Assembly (NCBI RefSeq): GCF_010389155.1
Contig: NC_057769.1
Location: forward strand, 11,408,735 to 11,472,734
Source: Erigeron canadensis
Lineage: Eukaryota; Streptophyta; Magnoliopsida; Asterales; Asteraceae
Direction of reading: 5' to 3'
Length of the DNA: 64,000 nt
Made by a program: the position numbers and the translations under genes. Shown here one piece after another: positions 11,414 through 23,213 of the stretch; within the stretch, counting starts at the first letter, position 1, and the number at the start of each line of letters is the position of its first letter. The notes under the pieces were generated by a model. That model was not told the DNA's origin. It did not search any database and saw only the letters and a program-made list of their open reading frames with translations.

Positions 11414-12823
11414 ATGGCTGAAAATCATAATGAAGAGGATGAGCACAATAGAAGAAATGAAGAGGAAGTCCTCTTTCCCGAGCATAGCATGGACATTTCT
11501 GATCAAATAGGGAGAGCGTTGGAAAAGTACACTCCTCTTTTACTCAAGAGGTTAAATCAAACGATGGAAGGGGCAATGAACGATCACATTGCTCAAATGA
11601 TTAGAGAAGAGGTTGCGGTCAATGTGCAACAGGAGTTTGAGAAAAGAGATACCAAGGATAAGGGCAAGAAAACTGAAGACGAAAAATAAGTGGAAGTGAC
11701 AGGAGAAAGATTTTACAAGAAGAAGTTCACTTTCAGAGACTTCGAAGTGTGCCACCCACCGGAGTATCACGGTGACCGTGATCCCATTGTTTGTACACGA
11801 TGGATATCGGAGATCGAAGGGGCATTTCGCACTAGTCAATGCCCCTCACATTTGAAGGTTGTATTTGCGGTGGGTATGCTTAGAAATAGTGGAAAGAGAT
11901 GGTGGGATGGTTTGTTGGCGATCAAGAAAGAAGCATTGGATAATGTGGAGTGGCCCGAATTCAAGGCCATGTTTTTCAAAGAGTTTAGGTTGGAGGCCGA
12001 AGTTACCAAATTGAGAAGTGAATTTCTCAATGACTCCCAAGGAAGTCTAAGCTTGAATGAATTTCGAGCTCAATTCTTGGACAATGCACAATTTTGTCCA
12101 GAGTTTCTTGAGAACGATCAATTGCTAAAAGAGCAATTCTATTTAAAGTTGAGGAAGAGTTTAAGAGAGAAGATAAGCCTACGTCAAATGGATTCTTTCT
12201 CCATGTTGACGGATGTGGCTAGAGATCATGAAATTGAACAATCAAGAGTAGAGGAAAGTGAATTAAAGAGGAAACCCGAAGACACCAATTCTCCGAATAA
12301 GAGGTTCAAGCAAGAGGGTAGTTCCGGCAATAACTCTACTAGGAAGAACATACCATTTTGCCGTCAATGCAAGAGAAACCATTCCGGAGTATGTAAGGCA
12401 TCGGAAAAAGGTTGCTATACGTGTGGGAAACCAGGACACACAAGCCGGGAATGCAAGTCGAAACCACATAAACCGGTTATATGCTTTAAGTGCTTTGAAG
12501 AGGGGCATATGAGAAGTTCATGCCCTAAGTTGACGGAAGAAGAAAGACTTGAAGAAAGGAGGAGAGAGGCGGAAAGGAAGAATGCTCAAGCCCATGGGAA
12601 TCCACGTGGGAGATCCTTTCAACTCACAATGGAGCAGGCAAGGAACACTGATGATGTTGTTACAGGTACATTTCTTGTATATAATGTGCCTATGCGAATT
12701 CTCTTTGATTCAGGGGCGAATAGATCATTTGTTGCAACTAGAGTAATTCATGTCATTCCCGTGTCTAAGTCATGTCTAGAAAATACTTTGCAAGTGGAGG
12801 TTGTAATGGTAGGATGGAATTAG
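11414..12823 (+). pseudogene. chromovirus gag and protease start, one stop and a frameshift
   Basis: Gag starts at 11414 with an acidic, charged N-terminus. A TAA at 11687-11689 interrupts it, and the same frame continues with the retrotransposon gag core (tryptophan-rich RWWDGLLA near 11900). Two CCHC zinc knuckles follow at about 12415-12530 (CYTCGKPGHTSREC and CFKCFEEGHMRSSC); these bind RNA during particle assembly. The protease active site LFDSGANRSF lies near 12702-12731. A one-base deletion near 12802-12805 throws the frame off, and the ORF stops at 12823. Confidence 0.88.
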
Positions 12824-13323
12824 TGAAGGATGTGTATAGAGGGTGTGAGATCAAAATTTTGTCAGAACTTTTTCAAGCTAATTTAATCCCGGTCCCAATG
12901 GGGGAGTTTGATATAATCTTGGGCATGGATTGGTTGAGCTCTTGTAACGCCAAAATCGCGTGTGATGAGAAAGCGATATATTTAACGACTTCTAAAGGTG
13001 AAGATTTGGTGGTTTTTGGTGATAGAAAGGAACGTTCTATATCCGTATGTACTTTTGCTCGTGCCAAACGCTATATGTCTCATGGATGTCACGCTTATCT
13101 TGCTCACATCGTTGATGTTGAAAAGAAACCTCTATCCATTGGAGACATTCCTATTGTTAATGAATTCGCCGATGTTTTTCCCAAAGACTTGCCGGGCATT
13201 CCTCCCGAACGGCAAGTTGAATTCTCCATTGATCTTATTTCGGGGGCTAACCCCATTGCTAAAGCTCCTTACCATTTGGCTCCAACGGAAATGCAAGAGA
13301 TGATGAAGCAATTACAAGAATAA
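12772..13323 (+). pseudogene. chromovirus protease end and RT linker
   Basis: The frame resumes after the one-base deletion near 12803. It includes the protease C-terminal block IILGMDWLSSCNAKI, then the linker leading into RT (FADVFPKDLPGIPPER). It ends at the in-frame TAA at 13321-13323; downstream RT continues in the same frame. Confidence 0.83.
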
Positions 13324-14586
13324 CTTGACAAGGGTTTTATCCGACCCAGTAACTCTCCTTGGGGTGTACCGGTACTTTTTGTCAAGAAGAAAGATGGAAG
13401 TATGCGTATGTGCATCGACTATCGCGAGCTCAACAAAGTCACCGTAAAGAACAAGTATCATTTGCCTAGAATCGACGATTTATTCGATCAACTGCAAGGA
13501 GCTTCGTATTTTTCTAAATTAGATCTTCGATTGGGCTACCATCAACTCAAGGTACGTGATGAAGATATTCCTAAAACCGCCTTTCGGACTCGTCATGGTC
13601 ATTTTGAGTTTGTTGTCATGCCTTTTGGTCTCACAAATGCTCCCGCGGCTTTCATGGATCTCATGAATCGTGTTTGCCGCCCTATGCTCGATAAGTCCGT
13701 GATCGTTTTCATTGATGGTATACTCATTTACTCCAAAAGTTCATCCGATCATGAAGTTCATTTAAGGGAGGTCTTGGAAATGTTACGTAAGGAGAAACTC
13801 TATGCCAAATTCTCCAAATGTGAGTTTTGGTTAAGAGAAGTGCAATTTCTTGGTCACGTTTTTAACAGTGAAGGAATTATGGTGGATCCGGCCAAGATTA
13901 ATGCGGTGATGAAGTGGGAGCAACCTAAGAACCTGTCGAAGATTAGAAGTTTTCTTAGTCTAGCGGGCTATTGTCGTCGTTTCATCCAAGACTTTTCTAA
14001 AATAGCTTCCCCATTGACCAAGTTGACTCGAAAGAATATCAAGTTTGAATGGAAAAGCGAGCAAGAGATGGCTTTTCAACAACTACGAGAAAGATTAAGT
14101 CAAGCACCGGTCCTTGTTTTGCCCGATGGTTTGGAAGATATGGTGGTGTATTGCGATACATCGTCTAACGGCCTCGGTTGTGTTCTTATGCAACGGGGTA
14201 AAGTCATTGCCTATGCTTCGAGGCAATTGAAAGAGCATGAGAAACGGTATCCTACTCATGATTTGGAGTTGGCGGCGGTGGTCTTCGCTTTAAAATTTTG
14301 GCGCCATTATCTTTATGGAGTCAAGTTTACCATTTACTCCGATCATAAAAGCCTCAAGTACTTCTTTGAGCAAAGAGATCTCAATAATCGCCAAAGAAGA
14401 TGGTTAGATCTTTTGAAAGATTATGATTGTGAGATCTTGTATCATCCCAGAAAGGCTAATGTTGTGGCAGACGCTTTGAGTCGGAAGAGTTCTCATCATG
14501 CCATAGTTGTTTCTCCCCTATGGGTTTTGATCACCATCGATTTCTTTAACCAAGTTAAAAAAGCTCAAGAAAAGGCCTTGCAATGA
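13324..14586 (+). pseudogene. chromovirus reverse transcriptase and RNase H with altered catalytic box
   Basis: RT motifs run in order: [57 protein letters not shown] and the catalytic box FIDGILIYS near 13708-13734. The second catalytic aspartate of the usual F/Y-x-D-D is glycine here, which should abolish polymerase activity. RNase H follows ([55 protein letters not shown]), ending at a TGA (14584-14586). Confidence 0.9.
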
Positions 14587-15972
14587 GATCCAAAGAGAGA
14601 AAGAATTCAAGGTCAAATTCAATATTTTACCAAGGATTCTCGTGGCCTTACCTTACGTTTTGGGAGGATTTAGATTCCATTCTCTTGTGAGTTGAAGCAA
14701 GTTCTACTCCAAATCCAAGTACTTCATTCACCCCGGTGCTACAAAGATGTATCATGATTTAAAAGTGGAGTATTGGTGGCTCGGAATGAAGCGTGATGTG
14801 GTGAAGTATGTCAAGAAGTGTTTGACTTGTGCGCAAGTGAAGGCAGAGCATCAAAAGCCTTATGGTATGATGCAACCATTGGAAATTCCCAAATGGAAAT
14901 GGGAAAATATTACCATGGATTTTATCACCAAATTGCCCAAAACACCTAGAAATCAATTCGATACGATTTGGGTAATATTGGATAGATTGACTAAGAGTGC
15001 CTTATTTCTTCTTATTCGTGAGACATCATCATCCGAAGATTCGGTGAAGATCTATATGAAGGAAGTAGTAGCAAGACATAGAGTTCCCATCTCCATTGTT
15101 TCGGATAGGGACACCCGTTTTACTTCTCACTTTTGGCGAAAATTCCATGATGATATGGGTACCAAACTCAAGCTTAGCACCGCTTATCACCCTCAAACGG
15201 ATGGTCAAAGTGAGAGAACCATTCAAACGCTTGAAGACATGCTTCGGGCATCTATAATCGATTTTGGAGGCACTTGGGATCTCCACTTACCTTTGGTAGA
15301 GTTCTCGTATTGCAATAGCTACCATTCTAGTATTCAAATGCCACCATATGAAATGTTGTATGGAAGAAAGTGTCGATCTCCAATTTGTTGGGGAGAAGTG
15401 GGTCAAAGAGAAATAGGTGGTACGGAAGTGGTTTTAAAAACCATTGAGAAGATAGATGTAATCAATGAAAGATTGAAAGCGGATCAAGATCGGCAAAAGT
15501 CTTATGCGGATAAAAGGAGAAGACCGATTGAGTTTAATGTGGGTGACCGTGTTTTGTTGAAAGTCTCCCCATGGAAAGGTGTTCTACGGTTTTGAAAGCG
15601 TGGAAAGTTAAGTCCTCGTTTTATTGGCCCGTTCAAAATTTTGGCAAAAGTTGGCAAGGTTGCATACCGTTTGGAGTTACCGGATGAGCTTTCGGGAATA
15701 CATCCTACGTTTCATGTGTCCCATCTTAGTGCCTCGCCGATGAATCTACCTATGTGCCTTTGAATGAAATCGAGGTCGATAACAAGTTGAACTACATTGA
15801 GGAGCCTATTGCCATTGTAGAAGGAGAGCTTAGAAGAGTACAAAATAAGACGGTAAGAACTTATAAGATTTTGTGGAAGCACGGTAAGATGTCCGATTGC
15901 ACATGGGAGTCCAAGCATGATGTTCTTGTTTACTATCCGTCTTTGCATATGGCTTGGATCACGAGGCCGTGA
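14587..15972 (+). pseudogene. chromovirus integrase and chromodomain, several breaks
   Basis: A stop- and frameshift-bearing spacer (14587-14746) leads into the integrase zinc-binding region (KKCLTCAQVK). The core has ITMDFITKLP (Asp), IVSDRDTRF (Asp) and GQSERTIQTLED (Glu) and stays open to 15595. After a TGA and a frameshift near 15728, the last frame (to 15972) encodes a C-terminal chromodomain with the aromatic core YKILWKHGK and TWES. In chromoviruses this domain directs integration to modified chromatin. Confidence 0.87.
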
Positions 15973-15994
15973 TTCGTTCCAAATGGGAGAGAGT

Positions 15995-18016
15995 TGTAAC
16001 ACCCCAAGATTTTAAGGTAAAAGAAATTAACCCCTTTTCATAGTTTTGACATTAAATTCATTTCCTAGTATTTTATTTTTAGATATAGGGTTAATTTAGT
16101 TGGAACTTTAGCGGATAGCGTGTATTATATTACCAAGAAATTAGATGAGGCGTGGCATCCCCATAATGTGCCAGCCACATCCATTCTTCATTACTCACAC
16201 TTCCACTAATCTTCTTCTTCACCTCTCCATGCATCTCCTTCATTTCCTTATTCAAAATCAAAGTTTAATTCCTTCAAGCTAAGGATAGAAATCATAATAA
16301 TAATCATCACCATCAATCTTTTTCAAGAAATTGAAAAGTTAGGGTTTGTGGTGGAAGGTGGTGGTGGCCGAATTTCAAAGAGAAAAGAGGGGAAGAAGAA
16401 TTTCCAACCTAATTCTTGAATTAACTTATTGTTTGTTGAGGTATTGATTTTCCCCTAATTAGTTTTCATCTTTCTTTTGAATTAGGGTTCATGGAGTGAA
16501 CCAAATTGGGGGTTTTTGCTAGAATGTAAATTATGGTTAATTTATCCCAATTCCTTAGACAACCTAGTTTGTCATTGAGTTGTGTTGAGTTTGATTATGA
16601 AATTGATAAGTACATATGATAATTTTTAGTTTATAAGAAAAGATGAGTTTTTGCTAGTGAGTGAAATGTGGATGAAATTGGTAGGTTGAACTACCTAATG
16701 TTGTTGAAGATGAAAGTAAATGGGACTCAATGACAAATGGGTTGGGTTTGGGTTTAGAAAGGCTAGTGTTTGGGTATAACTAGGTTGAGCTAGTCAAGTT
16801 GTAAATGTAAGCTTATGCACTTTTATGTTATGATCATAGGTTGAAGCTTGTTTATGCATAATCGTTTTAGCGTTATTGTTCAAGTTGCGGAGGAGGTGAG
16901 TATATTTGCATACCTTCATGTATACGTTGGGTCAATCGACCACATTATATTGAAGTTTGTTTATCCATGTGTGGTGATTGATTTGGCATAGGCCCATATG
17001 GGGCATAGTTATAAGGCCTAAGAACCTCCGGGGCCTAAGAACCCCGATAGTTGATATAGTGAGGCCTAAGAACCCCGATAGTCGATCATGTTTATGTTGT
17101 TTGCTTATATGGATCCATGTAAAGTGTTTAGTGTGCAAAGGTGAGTATGTAAATATGACATGACGATGTCATAGGTTACATGTAATAGTCCTTTGTGCGT
17201 TGCCCTCCTTCATATTCGTAAATGTATGCAAGTATATTCACTAAGCCTTTGCTTGTATTTTAGTTGTTGATGTTTTTCTTATAGGCGGTTCCGGAAGAAG
17301 GAACTAGTTGATTTATTAGAAGCTTGAAGTTAAAGTTCTTTTGGAAGATTTGGAGGTAGAAGGTTTGACCATACTTGGAAGTATGGTATTTTATTTTGGT
17401 AGATACTTAGATATCTCACCTCTTCATGGCTCTTGATGCATTGTCTTCTTTGGTAAACTTGGCTTTGGTTTATTTCTGCAAATACGGTCTTAAGTGTGTC
17501 ATTTTGACCTTGTAAAACTTGAATGGTATAGTTGGCATGAAAAGTGTCAACTTGGGTAATGACCCATTTAATGGTGTTCATGAAATTTGAAACAAGTTGA
17601 TATTGTAAGTATGTTAAAATGTGTCTATATTGTTCTTGGCAATCTTTGAAATGTGTTTTATGAAGTTCATATTGAAATGTGGAGGTTGTAAGTATGTTCA
17701 AGTATTGAAATGGTTTTAGGCTTGCTGATCAGGTGCCCACTGCGGCGGCAGTGGGGGTGGTTTTGCCCACTGCAGCGCAGTGGGATCCCACGGCGGCGCA
17801 GTGGGATCCCACGGCAAAAAAGTGTTGTTCCTCCCACTGCGGCGAAGTGGGGGTGTGTCAAACCCACTGCGGCGCAGTGGGGCATTTCCAGACTTGAGTC
17901 CGAGACTTTCCACTGCGGCGCATTAGGAGTGCTCAACCCCACTGCGGCGCAATGGGGGATATATATATTTTAAAAAAAAATGTCGTGTTTTTGGTTTATC
18001 GAGTCCAGTCCTTTTA
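15995..18016 (+). repeat. 3' LTR of the chromovirus, uninterrupted
   Basis: A 2,022-bp LTR starting TGTAACACCCC; the terminal dinucleotide is TA rather than CA. It preserves the empty sites for both insertions of the 5' copy. Its own cluster of about seven palindromic CACTGCGGCGCAGTG units lies at 17735-17957. The AATTC target duplication follows at 18017. Confidence 0.92.
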
Positions 18017-18021
18017 AATTC

Positions 18022-18761
18022 ATTGATTACTTTCAATATCACATAAATTATTGACTATTTTGAGTCGTGTTTCACTTTCACTAGTATCATCAAGCGAAAC
18101 TCCCATTGCTTTCGCCCGCATGCACCAATTTTTGTACTTCTACCGCATAAACACTTGGTTGAGTCAATGGGCCTGAAGATAGCTTTCGGCATATACAAAA
18201 GTCTGACCCAACTCAACTGCATTGGCCTAAACAATTGGTTAAGTACATGGGCTTGAAAACCATGTTTGTTCGATAGGGATGAGGATTTAGTAGAAAGACA
18301 GTACGTAATTCTATGGTTGGAGATTATTATGATTTTAATAAAACTAAATAACATAAAAGTAAAATATTAATTAAAAAGCCTCAACCGGCAATTGTTGTTT
18401 TCTTTTCTTGAACAGCAAGTAATATAATTAAAATTAAATTTAAAAATTTACTTAAAAAACAATAATAATGATAAAAACATGTTTGAAGTTAAATCACATG
18501 CAAGACATATACTTGATTATTATGTGGTTGTTGAATGATTTGATATGATCGAGATTCTCGTTAGGTTCATCCGGGTAAATATGGTGCATAGTATTTTGAA
18601 CAGAATATGGACATATGCTCCATAGTTAAAGATGTATTTTTAAAAGTTTATAGCAGCTATTTAAGGATATTTGTATTGTTAGGGCTATAAAAATATGTAA
18701 AAATGTTGGTAAGGTTGAAAATAGTCAGGACCGACCCAATAAGTCTTTTAGGTTAGACAGT
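18022..18761. other. intergenic, no gene seen
   Basis: AT-rich sequence between the chromovirus target duplication and the CACTA-type MITE. A minus-strand open frame at 18055-18354 lacks recognisable domains or coding bias and is not called. Confidence 0.5.
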
Positions 18762-18764
18762 CGT

Positions 18765-19140
18765 CACTACAAATCATATTGTATTTGTTCACACTTTTAA
18801 GTGAGTGTGAACAAATTAAAAATTTTGTCATGATTTTTAGTGTGTAGAAATATATTGAAATAAAAGTGTGTGGAAATTTCTCCACACTATAATTATTTTG
18901 TCACACTCCATTTGTCCACCGTAACTAAAAAAGTTACCGTGAACAAATGAGGTGTGACAAAATAACTATAAAAGTTCACACTAAAAAGTGTGAACTTTTA
19001 TTTATACACACTTTTTAATGTGGAGAAATTTCCATACAATTTTAATTCAATATATTTCTACACACTAAAAAGCGTGACAAAATTTTTAATCTGTTCACAC
19101 TCACTTAAAAGTGTGAACAAATGCAATATTGTTTGTAGTG
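18765..19140. mobile_element. CACTA-type palindromic MITE
   Basis: Begins CACTACAA and ends TTGTAGTG, with the 3-bp target duplication CGT at 18762-18764 and 19141-19143; both are CACTA (EnSpm) superfamily traits. Nearly the whole 376 bp folds on itself: blocks such as gttcacacttttaagtgagt, attttgtca-gatttttagtgtg and gtggaaatttctccac recur inverted around a centre near 18950. No coding capacity. Confidence 0.92.
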
Positions 19141-19295
19141 CGTTTAAAGCGCCCAAAAGCTTGGACCCCCAAACTTTATATAGGTTTTGGGCTTTTTATC
19201 AACTACTAGGCTTTTCTTTTAACATAGGGTGCTAATGTTAGTGTTTTGATGTACCGTCTCTCCCATTCCACGCCTTTCCCCTTTCTTTTTCTCTA

Positions 19296-20641
19296 GAGTA
19301 AATTACACTTTTCGTCTCTGAAGTTGGCATGTATTTCACTTTTCGTCCCTTAAGTGAAAAAAATACAATTTTGACCTTAAAGTTGGCAGTTTTTTCAATC
19401 ATCGTCCCTCGTCAAATGTCGTTAAGTTTCAGCCGTTAAGTCGGGCACGTGCAAAACACGTGAGGGACTGAAACTGCAAAAAATGACAAGTTGAGGGACG
19501 AAAACTGATTTTTACATTTTTGTTGTTATTATCTTCATCTTCTCCGGCTGACTTTCGTCGAAAAATTCGCCGGAAAAGTTAAAATGCCGATATCTTACTC
19601 GTTTCTTCGAATTAGACCACGAAACCACCACCAAACTTCTCAAAATTAATTTCCGCACGAATCCTAACCAAAAAAATCTTAAAATGTCGATATTTCATGA
19701 AATGTAAATTAAAAGCCTCATAAATGAAATTGTAACCAAGACCTAGTTGACCAAAAAAAAAACAAACTAGCATGGAACTTGTACGAACTGGCAACTTTGA
19801 GTGCGAATAACTTATAATCGAAACGAGATCTAATGAAACGGTTGTCACACCCGAATTCTTTGTACCTCAAGTTACTAATCTAACTATTGTAACAACTTAA
19901 TAACCTTAACGATTAACCAATAAACTATATCGAAAACCTTACGATGAAACTAACATCTAACTAAATCGCCAAAAATGAAAGGTAATGAATCGCTATGTCT
20001 TTGCCTCATTGACAAAAACCGAACCCACATGAAGGTCTCTCCCAATTTTGTACTTTTCTTTTTGGTGCAGAGCTTATGGAATAATAAATGAGGCACACCA
20101 TTGGTGTCTTAGTGAGGAGCACGTACACCTAATCCAACATGAACTTATTTGCGAAAATAAAAATATTGCATTCTTGGAACAAGCTAAATCGTACAGAAAT
20201 ATTGCCCAAAATCCATGTTATGGGTATTATGAGTTTTCCGGCAAGTGTTGAATCTGAAATATTTTGGTTAGGATTCGTGCAGAAATTAATTTTCAGAAGT
20301 TTGGTGGTGGTTTCGTGGTCTAATTCGAAGAAACGAGTGAGATATCGGCATTTTAAGTTTTCCGGTGAATTTTCCGACGAAAGTCAGCCGGAGAAGATGA
20401 AGATGATGACAACAGAAAAGTAAATTTCAGTTTTCATCCCTGAACTTGTCATTTTTTTGCAGTTTCAGTCCCTCACGTGTGTTGCACGTGTCCGACTTAA
20501 CGGCTGAAAGTTAACAACGCTTGGCGAGGGACGATGATTGAAAAAAACAGCCAACTTTAAGGTCAAAATTGTAATTTTTTCACATAAGGGACAAAAAGTG
20601 AAAAACGTGTCAACTTCAGGGACGAAAAGTATAATTTACTC
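19296..20641. mobile_element. non-autonomous Mutator-like element with long TIRs
   Basis: A 1,346-bp element starts GAGTAAATTACAC and ends in the inverse GTATAATTTACTC (one extra base change). It is flanked by the perfect 9-bp duplication TTTTCTCTA at 19287-19295 and 20642-20650, diagnostic of Mutator-like elements. Terminal inverted repeats extend about 390 bp each (19296 to about 19685, and about 20255 to 20641). The central 570 bp is unique and contains only short open frames (such as 20048-20251) with no recognised domain. No transposase. Confidence 0.92.
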
Positions 20642-20650
20642 TTTTCTCTA

Positions 20651-21679
20651 TAACATTATACACAAGCTTATACACAATACACATTTTATTTTATGTGTCT
20701 CTTTAAACAAATACTGAAAGAGTTGTTCAAGGTTCCATACACAAATATATACTACTCTATGCTTTTATTTACAAATGAATTAACAGGGCATTTTACTTAA
20801 GTAAATAGGCCCCAAAATAAGTTTCGCTTAAAATCACCAAAAGGGTTAAGCTGACACTAAAAGTAACTTAACTGATTTTAAAGAATTCTATTAATATAAT
20901 GTTGCAGATGATGTGGCTACTATAAATACTTAATTACGTCTTTATTTCCATTAGTCTAACATGTAACAATGTGATTTCTTTTGAAGAAAAGATTGATCCT
21001 GGCAGGTGGAAGTAAGAAATTGTGAAAGTCACAAATTTTTGGTCCCACATTTTTTACCCATTATATGTTGATTGAGGTATCATTGCACTTTTTTTTCTTG
21101 TTAACTTTCATACATGAATATTACTACGTGTTTTTGACACTCAAAACTCAAAAGTCAAAAGGCTGGTACTCAAACAAAATATTAAAAGGTTTATAACATG
21201 GATTTTAGAGCTTAAAGCTAAAGCTAAAGTATCATATTCTCCTCTATCCAACTTTTTTTTTTCTTTTTTTCTTTCTTGTCTTTATCACTGTGTAATTATG
21301 TATATTAATGATCATGAACATATAACATCTTATATGTTTATACAGGGTTTTTTTTTCTTTGAACATTATAATTATTGGTTTTGATTAATAGTTGTTGGAT
21401 TTGGTGAATATAATCAATTTAATAGACCTGTGGTCTTAAAGTTCACCTGCTTCCGTTCCTCAACATAAATTAATAAAATTCATTTGCGATCAAAATTGTT
21501 TAACTGTTATTGTTAAATAAAAAATGATAATAGAAAGATACATGATAGGATGGCCGGTGTGAAAGTGTTACCATAAATTACTATTAGTTTACCTTATATG
21601 TTATCATTCACACCTACTATATGAGTCATATTATAAAGGATTAACTTTTTATATATGAATAGTGTAATGTAATAGTTTT
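20651..21679. other. intergenic, no gene seen
   Basis: AT-rich sequence with homopolymer runs (poly-T near 21245-21360) and no supported coding or RNA feature. Confidence 0.5.
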
Positions 21680-21681
21680 TA

Positions 21682-21935
21682 CTCTCTCCGTCCCACTAGA
21701 TATGCCTTATTTTAAGCTTTCAAAGTCTAACTAATATAACTTTGACCTTAAATAATTTTTTGTGTTAGATAATACTTGATAAAAGTTATATGAATTGATA
21801 GTGTTTTAGAAGTGTTTTTATTGATATAACTTTAATCAAGTTTTATATAATACAAAAATATATATTTAAGGTTAAAGTTTAAAAATAAAGACTTTGATAA
21901 TTCAAAATAGGACACTTCTAACGGGACAGAGGGGG
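21682..21935. mobile_element. Stowaway-like MITE
   Basis: Flanked by TA on both sides (21680-21681, 21936-21937). Terminal inverted repeats are CTCTCTCCGTCCCACTAGA and, inverted at the right, CCCCCTCTGTCCCGTTAGA. The CTCCCTCCGTCCC-type end and TA target site are Tc1/mariner-derived Stowaway hallmarks. Most of the 254 bp can pair as one hairpin. Confidence 0.88.
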
Positions 21936-22167
21936 TATATAATAAAAAGTAGTTAGTTAAATGACTTATCGACCAATAATAATTTTTATTCCACAAATAG
22001 ACTTATGAATTTAATTTTAACTTTTGTTATCTATCTATCTATCTTATCTTAATATATACTATAAGACAGCTGAATTAATAACTTATTAACCAATCATATC
22101 ATTCATATCATTCAATTGGTATCAGAGCAGAAGGCTAACATACTTGCCTAGATCTGCATTCTCTCGA

Positions 22168-23119
22168 TGGCCAACCCAGAGAATACACAAGAAAACCCTT
22201 TAAATATTGGACATTGTCATTAAAAAGGTAATAGATTATGACAAAGAAACTGATCCTGAGTTAAAATTGGACATTACTGAAGCTTTAAACTCTGATTTAA
22301 TGTTTGTGGAAACTGTTCGTTCAGAAATGTCAAATAATTTTGAAACAGATTTTTCTGAAATGACAAACTTATAATCTAAGTTAAAAGAATTGCAAGATAT
22401 TGAATTAGCTTTCAAAGCACAAGTTTTGGTTACTGAACAACTGGTCCAGTCATGGCTTGAGACCAAGAAATCATATGATGCTGGAAAATCTTTTATCAAA
22501 AGAAAAACTTGTTATCCAGTCATGGCTTGAGACCAAGAAATCATATGATGCTGCACGTAACCAGTACCCCTCCCAAAAACGTGCATATCTAGGGGGTGAT
22601 GTTAATGCTGCTGCATTAATACCTGTTGTTGACCGACTGCCTGAAGTGTTAAAACCTAGCACTATCTATGATGAACCAACAACACCCAAAACTTGTATTA
22701 TTCCTCTTGTTCAATTGTCTGAGGTCAAGACTGGAGCTCCACAGATGAATGCTCCAGTCAAGAAGGTTAAGCAGAATAAACCTTTGCCTCAATCATCTTC
22801 TAAAGAAACATAGGTTCAGAAAAAGAAGAATGTTGTTCCTCCACCTAAGCCAAAAGTACAGTCAACTGGAAAGGCTATGGTGTCATCTGAAGAAAATATT
22901 TTATTAAGGTTAGAGAGTCAGTTTCAACTACTGGCTCGACAAGTTCAAAGTTGTAATGCAAGAATTAACGATTTTGAGGGTACTTCATCTGGCCCTAAAC
23001 AAAATACAAAACCTTTTTCAAAGAAAGAAAAATCGAGCACACCTATTGATAAGCAAAAGAAAAAGGTTTCAAAACCGTCAGCTCCAGTGGTGTTTACTGA
23101 GAAACCCACTATTTTTTAA
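22168..23119 (+). pseudogene. Sirevirus gag remnant
   Basis: A start codon at 22168 opens a short peptide (MANPENTQENPLNIG) that quickly stops. Later frames (22457-22813 and 22877-23119) carry lysine- and proline-rich sequence plus a short coiled coil (LLRLESQFQLLARQVQ) expected near the gag-pol junction. No CCHC zinc knuckle is found, so part of gag is deleted. A 38-bp direct duplication lies at 22446-22483 and 22517-22554. Confidence 0.6.
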
Positions 23120-23213
23120 AGTGAAATCAACCAGATACCTGCTGGGATCCATCCTTGTGGATCCAGAGAACCCATCAGTCGATGGGTTCACAAACCTTTA
23201 AACTAATAATCTG

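Larger units (their letters stand above)
760..18016 (+). mobile_element. Ty3/gypsy chromovirus (Tekay/Del-like), nested and decayed
   Basis: This LTR retrotransposon is bounded by the 5-bp target duplication AATTC at 755-759 and 18017-18021. The LTRs begin TGTAACACCCC at 760 and 15995. The 5' LTR ends at 11085 and the 3' LTR at 18016. The primer-binding site tggtatcagagc (11089-11100) matches the initiator-methionine tRNA type. A purine tract (15981-15994) precedes the 3' LTR. Domain order is gag, protease, RT, RNase H, integrase and chromodomain, which defines a chromovirus. About 14 base differences are visible by eye over the first 745 bp of the two LTRs. Many stops and frameshifts make the copy inactive. 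The 5' LTR is split by two later insertions. Confidence 0.93.
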
